A stretch of 64,000 bases of DNA from Curvibacter sp. PD_MW3 (lineage in GTDB: Bacteria > Pseudomonadota > Gammaproteobacteria > Burkholderiales > Burkholderiaceae_C). A program made the position numbers and the translations under genes. The stretch lies in assembly GCA_002633085.1 (NCBI GenBank), contig NSIV01000010.1:31394-95393 (forward strand), written 5' to 3'. The first letter of the stretch is position 1. Every line of letters starts with the position of its first letter. Below, piece after piece: positions 13,997 through 23,452 of this stretch. Below the pieces are notes generated by a model, which worked only from the letters and a program-made list of their open reading frames with translations, was not told where the DNA came from and did not search any database.

Positions 13997-14167
13997 GGCG
14001 AAGGGTGGATTGACGCATAACTGCCCTGGCCGGGAGGGTTGCTTTTTTCTGCGTCTGAAACAGGCTGGCACTGGTTTGATGTGCCATTTGAAACGTGGCT
14101 CCCACTTGTGAGGGAGTCCGTCACCGCAGGCGGACAGCGCTCCTGATGGAGTCGCTAGCTGGCCCCG

Positions 14168-14512
14168 TCAATCGGGAAGCAGGTTCAGCGCAAACGCAAT
14201 GGCTGCGGGGCGACTCATGCCTTTTTTGGCGGCCCATTCATCGACTCTGGACAAAACATGCGGCGCAATCGACACGCTGATCACGTGTTTCTTGCCCCTG
14301 AACACTCTGGCTTTGCCCGTTCTGCTGCTGACAAGGGCTTTCAGCTGGTTTTTCTGGGCTGGTGATTCTGCCTTTGCTGGCTCATCCGTCATCTTGGTTT
14401 TGGCCTTTGCCTTCTTCGACTTGAGTGGCGGGGTCGGGGTGGGTGAGTCAAGGAACTCGAAGTGCCCTTGCTCCAGCAAGCCAATTTGCATATCGCTGGT
14501 GTCGTTCTTCAT
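14168..14512 (-). CDS. small protein with C-terminal ribbon-helix-helix-like domain
   Basis: 114 residues. Residues 1-70 are low-complexity and basic (KSKKAKAKTK); residues 75-114 (VISVSIAPHVLSRVDEWAAK followed by KGMSRPAAIAFALNLL) look like a short beta strand plus two helices of a MetJ/Arc-type DNA-binding domain. No partner toxin gene is seen. Flanked by lower-GC, gene-poor DNA, so possibly an acquired or decaying gene. Function unknown; a regulator is the best guess. No good ribosome binding site precedes the ATG; an internal ATG at 14491 is an alternative start. Confidence 0.55.
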   Translation of the reverse strand: MKNDTSDMQIGLLEQGHFEFLDSPTPTPPLKSKKAKAKTKMTDEPAKAESPAQKNQLKALVSSRTGKARVFRGKKHVISVSIAPHVLSRVDEWAAKKGMSRPAAIAFALNLLPD

Positions 14513-15131
14513 GTGGGTGTCATGCAGTCAAGAAATCCCAAATACAAATCAAATTCACGCCAATAAAGTGTGAAATTCATATCATTTTATGCCGACAAAA
14601 ATTTTGATATCGAAGAAGTCTGATGTTGTCTTGTGCGGCCTTATTTCAAATGTATGCACTTAATTTGTGCAAATATCATACGAATTTTGTGGGATTTTGA
14701 TCTCATTTTTCGGGTTTTCTCATCGTTGAGAAATCGAGGTGGATAACGGTGGGGATTTCATTTGGCTGAAGCGAGCCCTCGGATGGCGCGTTTGTTATTG
14801 GCTCAGATGCGGCCGATTCACGAGGTTCACTTCGCGCATGATGAAGTTCCTCATGAGGCCTATTGCGCCAAGTCCAGGCCCTGTTATGCGTTTGCGAAGG
14901 AGGGCGGAGCTTCTTTCGATGGTTTGGCGGATCGCCCAGAAGCACCTGAAGCAGATAAAAAAAGGCCTCGTCGTATGACGAGGCCTTGAAGGGATCCCTG
15001 AACCCGAAGGTGTCGAAAGGACCCGAGGAGACAACCGGTGGAAACTGTTCAGCTTCCGATGAAATGAATTATGTCAGGGTTTTCCCTTGGCGTAAAGTCA
15101 TTTCAGCAAAAAATGGAGGGTTTACCCTTTG
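14513..15131. other. 619-bp lower-GC interval with no confident gene
   Basis: 14513-14750 is strongly AT-rich, unlike the rest of the window, and contains an imperfect dyad gtatgcac...gtgcaaatatcatac (14652-14683). At 14783-14989 (+) is an open frame of 68 codons (MARLLLAQMRPIHEVHFAHD...), whose last codons run into a terminator hairpin; it lacks a ribosome binding site and shows only moderate codon bias, so it is not called as a gene. From 14990 to 15131 is the 3' untranslated part of the phasin transcript. Confidence 0.55.
14954..14987 (-). terminator. rho-independent terminator of the phasin transcript
   Basis: Perfect 11-bp stem aaggcctcgtc (14962-14972) / gacgaggcctt (14977-14987) with a 4-nt loop; read on the minus strand it is followed by a T8 tract. 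It lies 145 bp beyond the phasin stop. Confidence 0.88.
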
Positions 15132-15674
15132 TTACCGTTTGCGGGCGGCCGGCTTGCCGGCGCTCACGGCATTGGCGGCCACAGCATTGAAGTTGGATTC
15201 AGCCAGCTCAGTTGCTTGCTTGACCGACTTCTGGATCGATTCCAGAGCATTGTTGGCGGCAGCCACAGCGCTCTTCATCACGGCCACTGCTGTTTCGGAA
15301 CCGGCAGGTGCATTCTTGGCCGCATTGTCGACCAAGCCCACGAACTTCTTCTGGGTCTCGGCAGCCTGGTCTTCAAAAGCCTTGCCGAATTCGGCACTGG
15401 TGCTGGACGCGATGTCGTACAGATGACGGCTGTAGGACACGGTCTTCTCTGCCAAAGGCTGGAACAGGGCAGATTGCAGAGCCAGCAATTCCTGGGCGTC
15501 TTTGACGCTCAGGACGGACTGGGCCTGGCTGGATGCCTCGGCCAAGGCGGCGCGGGAGGCGGTCATGTTCAGTTCAACCAGCTTTTCAACGCCCTCAAAG
15601 GCTTTGCTGGTCAGACCAAACAGGGTCTCGATGTTGGCTTTGTTGGCGGCCATGACTTGTTCGACGGTCAGCAT
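15132..15674 (-). CDS. phasin family protein (polyhydroxyalkanoate granule-associated)
   Basis: 180 residues from ATG 15674, chosen over an upstream ATG because GGAG lies 6 nt before it. The protein is almost entirely amphipathic helix ([40 protein letters not shown]) and ends in the alanine/lysine-rich AAARKR-type tail common to PhaP. Phasins coat PHA storage granules and limit their size, implying the host stores PHA. Upstream are two copies of a palindromic site (15707-15780), and the gene is monocistronic with its own terminator. Confidence 0.93.
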   Translation of the reverse strand: MLTVEQVMAANKANIETLFGLTSKAFEGVEKLVELNMTASRAALAEASSQAQSVLSVKDAQELLALQSALFQPLAEKTVSYSRHLYDIASSTSAEFGKAFEDQAAETQKKFVGLVDNAAKNAPAGSETAVAVMKSAVAAANNALESIQKSVKQATELAESNFNAVAANAVSAGKPAARKR

Positions 15675-15706
15675 AAAAATCTCCTTGAAAGGTAAGCTGC
15701 GGTTTT

Positions 15707-15780
15707 TGTTGCAGTGCAACATGACTCGAATTATAGGGAGCTGCGTCAGGAGTGCAACTCTTTTTTGTTGCGGTGCAGCA
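15707..15780 (-). promoter_or_regulatory. paired palindromic operators upstream of the phasin gene
   Basis: tgttgcagtgcaaca (15707-15721) is a perfect 7-1-7 palindrome, and tgttgcggtgcagca (15766-15780) is the same site with two substitutions; the centres are 59 bp apart. A further half-site tgcaac occurs at 15753-15758. The sites sit 33-106 bp upstream of the phasin start. PhaR, the PHA-responsive repressor of phasin genes, is the obvious candidate, by context only. Confidence 0.6.
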
Positions 15781-15837
15781 TATTAGGGTTGGCGCCCTAA
15801 ATCTGTGCCTGAAGCCGCTGCCGTCAGAATCGAAAGG

Positions 15838-16767
15838 ATGAAGGCGTTTTACTCCGACCATTTCGTTTTACCGTTGCCCGCGGGGCATCGGTTCCCCATG
15901 GCCAAGTACGGCCTGCTACGCGAGCGCTTGGCGTGCGAGTTGCCGCAGGTGGCCATGCTGGAAGCGCCGCGTGCCAGTGATGGCGAATTGGCACTAGTTC
16001 ACGAACCCGGCTATGTCGCGTCGCTCGATCAGGGCACGATCAGTCCAGCGGCCATGCGTGAGATCGGATTTCCCTGGAGCGCGGCCATGGTGGAGCGCTC
16101 CCGGCGCTCGGCCGGGGCGACCATGGCAGCGGCACGGATGGCCTTGCAAGAGGGGCTGGCGGCCAATCTGGCTGGCGGTACGCACCATGCCTATGCTGGC
16201 AAAGGGGGCGGGTTCTGCGTTTTCAACGACGCTGCTGTGGCGACGCGCCTGATGCAAGCCGAGTGGGGCCGGCAGCAGCGCCGCGCCTTGCACGTGGCCA
16301 TCATTGATCTCGATGTGCATCAGGGCAATGGCACGGCGCACATTTTTCAGCATGACGACAGCGTGTTCACGCTGTCCCTCCACGGCGAGAAGAATTTCCC
16401 GTTCCGTAAGGAAAGCAGCGACCTGGACGTGGCATTGCCCGACGGCTGCACAGACGATTTTTATCTGCAGGCGTTGGAAGCCGCGCTCAGTGAGTTGGAG
16501 CACCACTTCGATCCCGGGCTGGTGATTTATCTGGCAGGTGCCGACCCGTTCGAGGGCGACCGATTGGGCCGCCTGCGGCTCAGCTATGACGGGCTGGAGG
16601 CGCGCGACCGCCGTGTGTTTGACTGGTGTTGGCAGCGGCGCATTCCGCTGGCCTTTGCCATGGCCGGTGGTTATGGCGTGAAGATCGAGGAGACGGTGCA
16701 GGTGCAGCTCAACACCTATCGGGTGGCATTGGACTACTGGCAACGCTGGCAAACCCTCAAGGTCTGA
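15838..16767 (+). CDS. histone deacetylase family zinc hydrolase
   Basis: 309 residues from ATG 15838, which matches the usual MKAFYSDHFVLPLPAGHRFP N-terminus; the frame opens 33 bp earlier at a GTG. Arginase/deacetylase fold: the active-site His pair is in GGTHHAYAGKGGGFCVFND, and the zinc ligands are in IIDLDVHQGNGTAHIF (Asp, His) and YLAGADPF (Asp). Bacterial members act on acetylated small molecules, polyamines or proteins; the substrate here is not predictable. Followed after 36 bp by a thioesterase gene on the same strand. Confidence 0.9.
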   Translation: MKAFYSDHFVLPLPAGHRFPMAKYGLLRERLACELPQVAMLEAPRASDGELALVHEPGYVASLDQGTISPAAMREIGFPWSAAMVERSRRSAGATMAAARMALQEGLAANLAGGTHHAYAGKGGGFCVFNDAAVATRLMQAEWGRQQRRALHVAIIDLDVHQGNGTAHIFQHDDSVFTLSLHGEKNFPFRKESSDLDVALPDGCTDDFYLQALEAALSELEHHFDPGLVIYLAGADPFEGDRLGRLRLSYDGLEARDRRVFDWCWQRRIPLAFAMAGGYGVKIEETVQVQLNTYRVALDYWQRWQTLKV

Positions 16768-16802
16768 TTTGGGTGCCGCAGGCTGGCAGAATCTGACATG
16801 CA

Positions 16803-17246
16803 ATGAATACCCAAACAGAAAAACCGAGACCCGAGAGACGCAGCGCCTACAAGGCCTTTCGACTGATCAGCACACGCTGGATGGACAACGATGTCTATGG
16901 CCATGTCAACAATGTCGTTTACTACAGCTGGTTCGATACGGCGGTCAATGCCCATCTGATCGAGCAGGGCGCGCTGGACATCCACCAGGGCGAAACCATC
17001 GGCCTGGTGATCGAGACCCAATGCAATTATTTCGCCTCGCTGGCCTTTCCCCAGAACATCGAGGCCGGCATCCGCGTCGCCCGTCTGGGCAACTCCAGTG
17101 TGCGCTACGAGGTCGGTCTGTTCGCCGAGGGCGAAGAGCTGGCCGCGGCGCAGGGCCACTTTGTCCACGTTTATGTCGACCGGCAAACGCGCCGGCCGAC
17201 GCCCTTGCCAGAAAAACTCAGAACCGTGCTGGAGACGCTTGCATGA
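16803..17246 (+). CDS. acyl-CoA thioesterase, hotdog fold (4HBT)
   Basis: 147 residues. Hotdog-fold thioesterase of the YbgC/FadM type with the catalytic-region motif [20 protein letters not shown] (Asp and His of the active site) about residues 25-45. Substrate probably a fatty acyl-CoA. Its TGA overlaps the next gene's ATG (ATGA at 17243-17246), so it is translationally coupled to the nitroreductase. Confidence 0.88.
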   Translation: MNTQTEKPRPERRSAYKAFRLISTRWMDNDVYGHVNNVVYYSWFDTAVNAHLIEQGALDIHQGETIGLVIETQCNYFASLAFPQNIEAGIRVARLGNSSVRYEVGLFAEGEELAAAQGHFVHVYVDRQTRRPTPLPEKLRTVLETLA

Positions 17247-17938
17247 CCCCGATGTCCGTGGCTGACGCGATCAATTCGCGCATGTCGATCCGTGCCTTCA
17301 CGCCGCAAGCCGTGGCGCGAGAACTCATCACCGAAGTGTTGCAACTGGCCAGCCGGGCCCCGTCGGGCACCAACACCCAGCCCTGGAAGGTGTATGTGCT
17401 GCAGGGCCAGAGTCGGGACACGTTGGTGGACAAGGTCTGTGCCGCCCACGATGCCCTGCGCGCCAACCCGGCGCTGGCCAGCGAGTACCGCGAGGAATAC
17501 GACTATTACCCGGAGCAATGGGTCAGCCCCTACATTGACCGCCGGCGCGAGAACGGCTGGAGTCTGTATAGCCTGCTCGGCATCGGCAAGGGGGACAAGG
17601 ACAAGATGCATGCCCAGCACCAGCGCAATTTCCGTTTCTTCGATGCGCCGGTAGGGTTGATGTTCACGATCGATCGCGTCATGGGCCGCGGTTCGCTGGT
17701 GGACTATGGCATGTTCCTGCAGAACATCATGCTCGCTGCACGCGCCAGCGGCCTGCATACATGCCCGCAGGCCGCCTGGAACCACTTTGGAAAAATCATC
17801 CTGCCGCACATCGGAGCAGGGCCGGACGAGATGCTGGTGTGCGGCATGGCGCTTGGCTATGCCGATGAGAAGGACATCGTAAATACTTTTTATACACCAC
17901 GCGAACCGGTGTCGACGTTCACACATTGGCTCGACTGA
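17243..17938 (+). CDS. nitroreductase family protein
   Basis: 231 residues from the ATG that overlaps the thioesterase stop; the frame is open further upstream but the overlap and homology ([20 protein letters not shown]) fix the start. FMN-binding nitroreductase fold: [25 protein letters not shown], and the C-terminal [19 protein letters not shown] segment. Such enzymes reduce nitro groups, quinones or flavins with NAD(P)H; the natural substrate is unknown. Confidence 0.9.
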   Translation: MTPMSVADAINSRMSIRAFTPQAVARELITEVLQLASRAPSGTNTQPWKVYVLQGQSRDTLVDKVCAAHDALRANPALASEYREEYDYYPEQWVSPYIDRRRENGWSLYSLLGIGKGDKDKMHAQHQRNFRFFDAPVGLMFTIDRVMGRGSLVDYGMFLQNIMLAARASGLHTCPQAAWNHFGKIILPHIGAGPDEMLVCGMALGYADEKDIVNTFYTPREPVSTFTHWLD

Positions 17939-17948
17939 GATTGAAGAG

Positions 17949-19367
17949 ATGCAGATGAGAGCCTGTCGTTGGGGTCTTGCCTTGGGGGTATTAGCGGTTT
18001 GGCCGGGCTTGGCTGCGGCTGCTGAACTCGATGGCAGTCAGCTCTCGGTGCTGTGGGGCGCGCCATTTGCCGGCATCCTGTTGTCGATTGCCGTGATGCC
18101 CTTGCTGGCGCCCATGTTCTGGCATCACCACTTTGGCAAGGTGGCAGCAGCTTGGGGGCTGGTTTTTCTCCTGCCTTTTGCGCTGACTTTTGGCGTGGGA
18201 GCCGCAGCCGTCAATTTGGTGCATGCCCTGTTGGCGGAATACATCCCTTTTATCGTCCTGCTGACAGCACTGTTCACCGTGGCGGGCGGTATCTACATCC
18301 GCGGCAATCTGCATGGCAGCCCGGGGCTGAATACGACCATTCTGGCCATTGGTGCGGTGCTGGCCAGCTTCATGGGGACGACCGGCGCCTCCATGCTGAT
18401 GATTCGGCCGCTCATTCGTGCCAATGACAACCGCAAGCACAAGGCGCATGTGGTGGTGTTCTTCATTTTCATCGTCTCGAATGCCGGCGGCTCGCTCACC
18501 CCGTTGGGCGATCCGCCGCTGTTTCTGGGCTTCCTCAAGGGGGTGGACTTCTTCTGGACGGTGAGTCACATTTTCCCGGAGACCCTGTTTCTGATCGGAT
18601 GCCTGTTGGCTTTGTTCTATGCGCTGGACTGGTGGTATTACCACCGGCGCGAAGAAATCCTGCCGCTGGATCCGACGCCGGACAACCGGCGCATCGGTTT
18701 CGATGGCGCCGCCAATTTCTGCTTGCTGGGTGCAATCGTCATTCTGGTACTCCTCAGCGGTTTCTGGAAGTCCAGTCTGGTGTTCGATGTTGCCGGTACG
18801 GAAGTTGGCCTGCCAGGTCTGGTGCGCGATATCGGCCTGGTGGTCGTGACATGGGTGTCGCTGAAGATCACGCCAACCGAGGTGCATGTGGACAACCAGT
18901 TTTCCTGGGGCCCGATGCAGGAGGTGGCCAAGCTGTTCGCGGGCATCTTCCTGACCATCATCCCGGTGATTGCCATGCTCAAGGCGGGCGTGAACGGCCC
19001 GTTCGGTGCGGTAGTGTCTGCGGTGACGCGTCCGGATGGCTCACCCGATCCGGTCATGTATTTCTGGGCGACGGGCGTGTTGAGCTCCTTCCTCGACAAT
19101 GCGCCAACCTATCTGGTCTTTTTCAATACGGCCGGGGGTGATCCGGCCGTGTTGATGACCACGTTGGCGCCAACACTGGCCGCCATCTCGGCCGGCGCCG
19201 TCTTCATGGGGGCCAATACCTACATCGGTAATGCGCCCAATCTCATGGTCAAGGCGATTGCCGAAGACCGGGGCGTGAAGATGCCCAGCTTCTTCGGCTA
19301 CATGTTGTGGTCGGTGGCTGTTCTGGTTCCATTGTTTATCGTCATGACTTTTATCTGGTTCCGTTGA
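17949..19367 (+). CDS. sodium:proton antiporter, NhaD/ArsB-like family
   Basis: 472 residues with roughly 11-12 hydrophobic segments preceded by a signal-like N-terminus (LALGVLAVWPGLAAAAE). Ion-transporter superfamily motifs include FMGTTGASMLMIRPLIRAN, SNAGGSLTPLGDPPLFLG, FLDNAPTYLVFFN and GANTYIGNAPNLMVKAIAED, the inverted-repeat GGxxTPxGDP / GxxxYIGNxPN pair of this family. Likely exchanges Na+ (or Li+) for protons at the inner membrane. ATG at 17949 or 17955; neither has a strong ribosome site. Lies 10 bp after the nitroreductase and 13 bp before the dehydrogenase. Confidence 0.88.
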   Translation: MQMRACRWGLALGVLAVWPGLAAAAELDGSQLSVLWGAPFAGILLSIAVMPLLAPMFWHHHFGKVAAAWGLVFLLPFALTFGVGAAAVNLVHALLAEYIPFIVLLTALFTVAGGIYIRGNLHGSPGLNTTILAIGAVLASFMGTTGASMLMIRPLIRANDNRKHKAHVVVFFIFIVSNAGGSLTPLGDPPLFLGFLKGVDFFWTVSHIFPETLFLIGCLLALFYALDWWYYHRREEILPLDPTPDNRRIGFDGAANFCLLGAIVILVLLSGFWKSSLVFDVAGTEVGLPGLVRDIGLVVVTWVSLKITPTEVHVDNQFSWGPMQEVAKLFAGIFLTIIPVIAMLKAGVNGPFGAVVSAVTRPDGSPDPVMYFWATGVLSSFLDNAPTYLVFFNTAGGDPAVLMTTLAPTLAAISAGAVFMGANTYIGNAPNLMVKAIAEDRGVKMPSFFGYMLWSVAVLVPLFIVMTFIWFR

Positions 19368-19380
19368 GAAAGAAATATCC

Positions 19381-20367
19381 ATGAGCAAACCTCGCATTCT
19401 GATCGCCCGTGCCGTTTTTCCTGCTGTGATCGAGCGCTTGTCGCAGCACTTTGATGTCGAGTCGAACCAGGCCGATGAAACCTGGTCCAAGGCGCAGCTG
19501 ACGGAGAAGCTGCGTGACAAGGCGGGTGCCTTTACCACCGGCAGTGACCGCATCGACGCCGAGGTGCTGGCGGCTTGCCCGCAGTTGAAAATCTGCGCCA
19601 ACATGGCCGTGGGCTACAACAACTTCGACCTCGATGCCATGACGGCCAGTGGCGTGCTGGGGACCAACACACCTGATGTACTTACTGAGACCACGGCCGA
19701 CTTCGGTTTTGCGCTGTTGATGGCCACGGCACGCCGCATCACTGAGAGCGAGCATTACCTGCGAGCCGGTCAGTGGACCAAGTGGAGTTACGACATGTTC
19801 GCCGGCTCTGATATTCATGGCGCCACGCTCGGTATCCTGGGCATGGGCCGCATCGGCCAGGGCATTGCCAAGCGCGGCGCACACGGGTTCGGCATGAACG
19901 TGATCTACCACAACCGTTCGCGCCTCGATGACGCGACCGAAGCCGAATGCAAGGCGCATTACGTCAGCAAGGAAGAGTTGCTGAAGACGGCTGACCACCT
20001 TGTGCTGGTGTTGCCGTACTCAGCCGCTTCCCACCACGCCATTGGTGCGGCCGAGCTGGCGCAGATGAAGCCGACCGCCACGCTGGTCAACATTGCCCGT
20101 GGTGGCATCGTGGATGACGCGGCGCTGGCCGCAGCGTTGCGCGACAAGCGTATTGCCGCTGCCGGTCTGGACGTGTTTGAGGGCGAGCCCAAGGTGCACC
20201 CGGACCTGCTGACCGTACCGAATGTGGTGCTGACGCCCCACATCGCCAGTGCCAGCGTGCCGACGCGGCTGGCCATGGCCAATCTGGCGGCCGACAACCT
20301 GATCGAGTTCTTCACCAAGAACAAGGCGCTGACGCCCTTGAACCCGCAGGTGCTGACCCGGGCCTGA
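19381..20367 (+). CDS. D-2-hydroxyacid dehydrogenase (glyoxylate/hydroxypyruvate reductase type)
   Basis: 328 residues. Rossmann NAD(P)-binding motif LGILGMGRIGQGIAKRG at about residues 145-165; catalytic Arg in LVNIARGGIVDD, Glu in DVFEGEP and His in LTPHIASAS. Closest in character to GhrB / glycerate dehydrogenases, which reduce glyoxylate and hydroxypyruvate. Ends 4 bp from the convergent YbdK-like gene with no obvious terminator between. Confidence 0.92.
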   Translation: MSKPRILIARAVFPAVIERLSQHFDVESNQADETWSKAQLTEKLRDKAGAFTTGSDRIDAEVLAACPQLKICANMAVGYNNFDLDAMTASGVLGTNTPDVLTETTADFGFALLMATARRITESEHYLRAGQWTKWSYDMFAGSDIHGATLGILGMGRIGQGIAKRGAHGFGMNVIYHNRSRLDDATEAECKAHYVSKEELLKTADHLVLVLPYSAASHHAIGAAELAQMKPTATLVNIARGGIVDDAALAAALRDKRIAAAGLDVFEGEPKVHPDLLTVPNVVLTPHIASASVPTRLAMANLAADNLIEFFTKNKALTPLNPQVLTRA

Positions 20368-20371
20368 GGAC

Positions 20372-21487
20372 TCAGCGGCGGAATTTTTCGCCTGCCTGGC
20401 GCGTCATCTCGGCCAGCAGGTGTTCGCGCGCATGGCATTCGCGTAGCCAGCGTGCATCGTTGTGGCCGTGCTCGGCACTCTGGCGCAGCTGTTCGATGGC
20501 CGCAGCAGTGCCCGGCGTCGTGGCATGGTGCTTGACCTGGCCCAGCGTCAGCAGAATGTGTTCTCTCAGCGGCAGATGCTCGCCACTGGCGGGATCGACG
20601 TAAATGGCATCGAGCCCGAAACGGCAAGCCTGAAAACGGTTGTAGGTGTAGACCAGATAGTCGTCCTCGGCCGGCATGAAAGGCTGCTCCTGCAAAAACC
20701 AGGCGGCCAGTGCCTGGACGTAGCCGGCCAGTGCAGCGGCACGTTCAATGCTGAGCGGTGTGTCGAACACCCGGATCTCGATCGTGCCGTACTCGGGTTT
20801 GGGCCTTATGTCCCAGTAAAAGTCCTTCATGCTTTTGACGACGCCGGTACGCGTCATCTTGTCAAAATAGGCCGTGAAGTCTTCCCAGCGCAGTGCAAAG
20901 GGGGCGCGGCCGGAGAGCGGGAAGGCAAATACCGAATTCAGTCGCGCCGAATCGAAAGCGGTGTCCTGACCCTGCACAAAAGGCGAAGAGGCCGACAGCG
21001 CAATGAAGTGCGGGATGTAGCGCGACATGCGGTGCAGCATCAACAAGGCACTGTCAGCGTCAGGGCAGCCCACGTGCACGTGCTGGCCGAAGATGGTGAA
21101 CTGTTTGGAGAGGTAGCCGTACAACTCCGACAACTGGCGAAAGCGCGGCTTGTCGTAGATGCGCCGCTCATGCCATTGCTGGAAGGGGTGGGTGCCACCG
21201 CCGACCACGGCGATATTGAGCTTGTCGGCACATTGCACCAGGGCATCGCGGATTTGCGCCAGTTCCTGCAGTACTTGTGCTGGTGACTGACAGACGCCGG
21301 TCGAGATCTCGATCATGCTGGAGGTCATCTCGGGCACCACACTGCCCGGCAACTGGCGCTTGGCCATCAGCCGCAACATGTCGTCAGCGTAAGGTGCCAG
21401 GTCGTAGTCGTGGGTGTTGACCAGTTGCAGTTCGAGTTCAACGCCCAGCGACAGTGCCTCGGAGTGCTGGAAAGCTTCAAGCGTCAT
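20372..21487 (-). CDS. YbdK-type carboxylate-amine ligase (glutamate-cysteine ligase family 2)
   Basis: 371 residues from ATG 21487 (GGAG 7 nt upstream; the frame opens 54 bp earlier). GCS2-family ATP-dependent ligase: [11 protein letters not shown] holds metal-binding acids, followed by [27 protein letters not shown] and [18 protein letters not shown], and [17 protein letters not shown]. Members such as E. coli YbdK have weak glutamate-cysteine ligase activity; the true substrate is unsettled. Its first 11 bp overlap the end of an upstream CPA2 antiporter gene. Confidence 0.9.
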   Translation of the reverse strand: MTLEAFQHSEALSLGVELELQLVNTHDYDLAPYADDMLRLMAKRQLPGSVVPEMTSSMIEISTGVCQSPAQVLQELAQIRDALVQCADKLNIAVVGGGTHPFQQWHERRIYDKPRFRQLSELYGYLSKQFTIFGQHVHVGCPDADSALLMLHRMSRYIPHFIALSASSPFVQGQDTAFDSARLNSVFAFPLSGRAPFALRWEDFTAYFDKMTRTGVVKSMKDFYWDIRPKPEYGTIEIRVFDTPLSIERAAALAGYVQALAAWFLQEQPFMPAEDDYLVYTYNRFQACRFGLDAIYVDPASGEHLPLREHILLTLGQVKHHATTPGTAAAIEQLRQSAEHGHNDARWLRECHAREHLLAEMTRQAGEKFRR

Positions 21488-22730
21488 GCGGTAGCTCCCT
21501 TGCTGAATTGGTGGGAACAAGCGGGCGGGAGGCTTCGCCACTGCGTTGCAGGGCCACGGTGTTCATGAGTGCACCCAGTACTTCCATGAAAAGGATCAGC
21601 GGCAGGGCCAGTGCCGCGATCTGTGCACCGAGCGCCGGCGCAAACAAGGTGAACTGCGACACCAGCAGCAGGGCCACGGCCGACATTGGCCACATGGCGC
21701 AAGCTGTCCAGAATGCCTGATGCAGGTTGGCGCCGCTGCCGATGCCGGCCACGCCGATGGCAAGTGTCTTGGCCAGTGTGCGTGCCAGAACGATGGCTGC
21801 AATCAGGCTGAAGGCGGTCAGGTTCCAATCGGCCTGGGCTGCCGCCATGGAGACCAGGACGAACATCAGGATGGTCAGGATGGAGGACGCTGTGCCGAAC
21901 TGGCGTGGCCACGACCAGGGCCGAGGGTGCAGGGTCTTGAGCAGGATGCCGGCCAGCAGGGCCGCCAGCGGTGCCGAGCCGCCGAAGTTGGCGGCCAGGG
22001 TGGTGCAGGCCACGACCAGGGCCAGCAGCGTCACCGAGGTGTTCTCGCTGGTCGGACTCATGAAGCGCAGGGTTCCCCGCAGCGCAAGGGCGAGAACGGC
22101 GCCCAGCAGCACCGAGATGCTCAACAGCAGCACGACCGGGACGAAGGCATCTGTGAGAGAGGAGGCCGGACGCCCCAGAAAGTGAGCCATGACACCGCCG
22201 AGAGCCAGCACGTACAAGGTGTTGAGCGCGGCCAAGGTGATGGCGCGGTCGGTCACGGGGCCGCTGGCGCGGATGTCGGCCGCCACGCGCATGAGCACGG
22301 CAGGCGAGGTAGTGACTGCGAGCAGGGAGAGCGGTGCGATCAACTCAGCGCTGACCTTGAGCAGTCCCAGCATCCAATAGACCGCCGCAAAGGTGAGGGC
22401 GGATTCAGCCAGGCTTTGCACCAGCAGCATGGGGTTGTGACGGAACCAGCGCAGCGTGAGGCGTCCGCCAGCCTCGAACAGCATGACGGACAGGCCGAGC
22501 TCGACCATGAACAGGCCAATGCCCTCCAGCGGCCAGTGAGTGGTCGTGAACCCGGTGAAGCCGGCCAGGGCGCCAACGATCGAATAGCCGAGCACCTTGG
22601 GCAGGCCAAGGCGGCGCTGCAGCATGTGCCCGGCTGCTGCTGCCAGGGCCAGCAGCACAGCCCACTGCACGGTGGGCAAGCCTGCGGAGGGTTGGATCCA
22701 TGCAGGCCAGAACTGCATCAAGTCGTTCAT
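21477..22730 (-). CDS. cation:proton antiporter, CPA2 family
   Basis: 417 residues from ATG 22730 (AAGGA 7 nt upstream; the ATG 6 bp earlier abuts that ribosome site). About 12-13 membrane segments; [20 protein letters not shown] and the [15 protein letters not shown] segment are typical of KefB/RosB-like Na+/H+ exchangers. It ends at a short polar tail, with no RCK/TrkA nucleotide-binding domain. The stop codon lies inside the following ligase gene, so the two are probably co-translated. Confidence 0.88.
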   Translation of the reverse strand: MNDLMQFWPAWIQPSAGLPTVQWAVLLALAAAAGHMLQRRLGLPKVLGYSIVGALAGFTGFTTTHWPLEGIGLFMVELGLSVMLFEAGGRLTLRWFRHNPMLLVQSLAESALTFAAVYWMLGLLKVSAELIAPLSLLAVTTSPAVLMRVAADIRASGPVTDRAITLAALNTLYVLALGGVMAHFLGRPASSLTDAFVPVVLLLSISVLLGAVLALALRGTLRFMSPTSENTSVTLLALVVACTTLAANFGGSAPLAALLAGILLKTLHPRPWSWPRQFGTASSILTILMFVLVSMAAAQADWNLTAFSLIAAIVLARTLAKTLAIGVAGIGSGANLHQAFWTACAMWPMSAVALLLVSQFTLFAPALGAQIAALALPLILFMEVLGALMNTVALQRSGEASRPLVPTNSARELPHDA

Positions 22731-22789
22731 GGTCATTCCTTGCTTGTAACAGTCGCAGGGACACGGACGAGTGTGTCGCCCCGAGCTGC

Positions 22790-23344
22790 CTAAAGTTGTT
22801 CTGCCAGCGGCGTCAGGGCCGCTGTGTCATCGATATGCATGGCAGCGATCAGTTCATCCAGATCGCTGTTGAGGCGTTGGAGCGTGCGCGGCGGCAAGGT
22901 GCTCAGGGCCTTGGGCAAGACGCCAATGTATGGGCCTCCCATGCGCTGCAGGATTTTGATGCCCGCTGTCTGCAGATACAAGTGCCGCACCCGGCGATCA
23001 CTGCCATTCTGCGTGGTTGAAATCCATTCGCGTTCCAGCAGTGTCTTGACCAGGTTGCTGGCAGTCGATTGGTGCACGTCCATGGCTTGTGCCAGTTCAC
23101 TCAGCCGGATGCCGGGCCGCTCGCGCAAGATGCTGAGGGCGCGCAATTGAGCGGCACCGGTGCCGGTGCGTTTCTCGACCTGCTGAAAATGGCTGCGCAC
23201 GGCATTGAAGATCACCCGAAAGCGCCGCAAGGTCTGGACGTCAGGTCCGATGGCATCGGCTGCCGATGGTAGGCATGGGGCGTTCGCCGCGGGCTGGTGA
23301 TGGCCAAGCCGTGCCGACTTGGGCGTACTGCCTGATGAAGTCAT
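22790..23344 (-). CDS. MarR family transcriptional regulator
   Basis: 184 residues from ATG 23344 (MTSSGSTPKSARLG); the frame runs further upstream but into the intergenic operator region. After a 35-residue disordered tail is a winged helix: AAQLRALSILRERPGIRLSE, then LAQAMDVHQSTASNLVKTLL (recognition helix) and a wing at NGSDRRVRHLYL. Divergent from rmuC. A 12-bp palindrome in the gap (23356-23367) is a good candidate for its own operator. Confidence 0.9.
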   Translation of the reverse strand: MTSSGSTPKSARLGHHQPAANAPCLPSAADAIGPDVQTLRRFRVIFNAVRSHFQQVEKRTGTGAAQLRALSILRERPGIRLSELAQAMDVHQSTASNLVKTLLEREWISTTQNGSDRRVRHLYLQTAGIKILQRMGGPYIGVLPKALSTLPPRTLQRLNSDLDELIAAMHIDDTAALTPLAEQL

Positions 23345-23355
23345 GTGATCATTAT

Positions 23356-23367
23356 ATTTGTACAAAT
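23356..23367. promoter_or_regulatory. palindromic operator candidate between marR and rmuC
   Basis: atttgtacaaat is a perfect 12-bp palindrome 12 bp upstream of the marR start and 86 bp upstream of rmuC, the position expected for an autoregulatory MarR site. Confidence 0.55.
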
Positions 23368-23452
23368 GTTGTTGAGGAAAATCGCCCGCATTCACAGGCG
23401 GATCATCCAAGACAGCGTTTTGAACAACAATACGATGTTGGAGGAAACTGGT

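Noticed and set aside
14703..14945. 80-codon minus-strand frame in the low-GC patch
   Set aside because: No ribosome site, no recognisable domain, and it overlaps an equally long plus-strand frame; nothing distinguishes it from noise.
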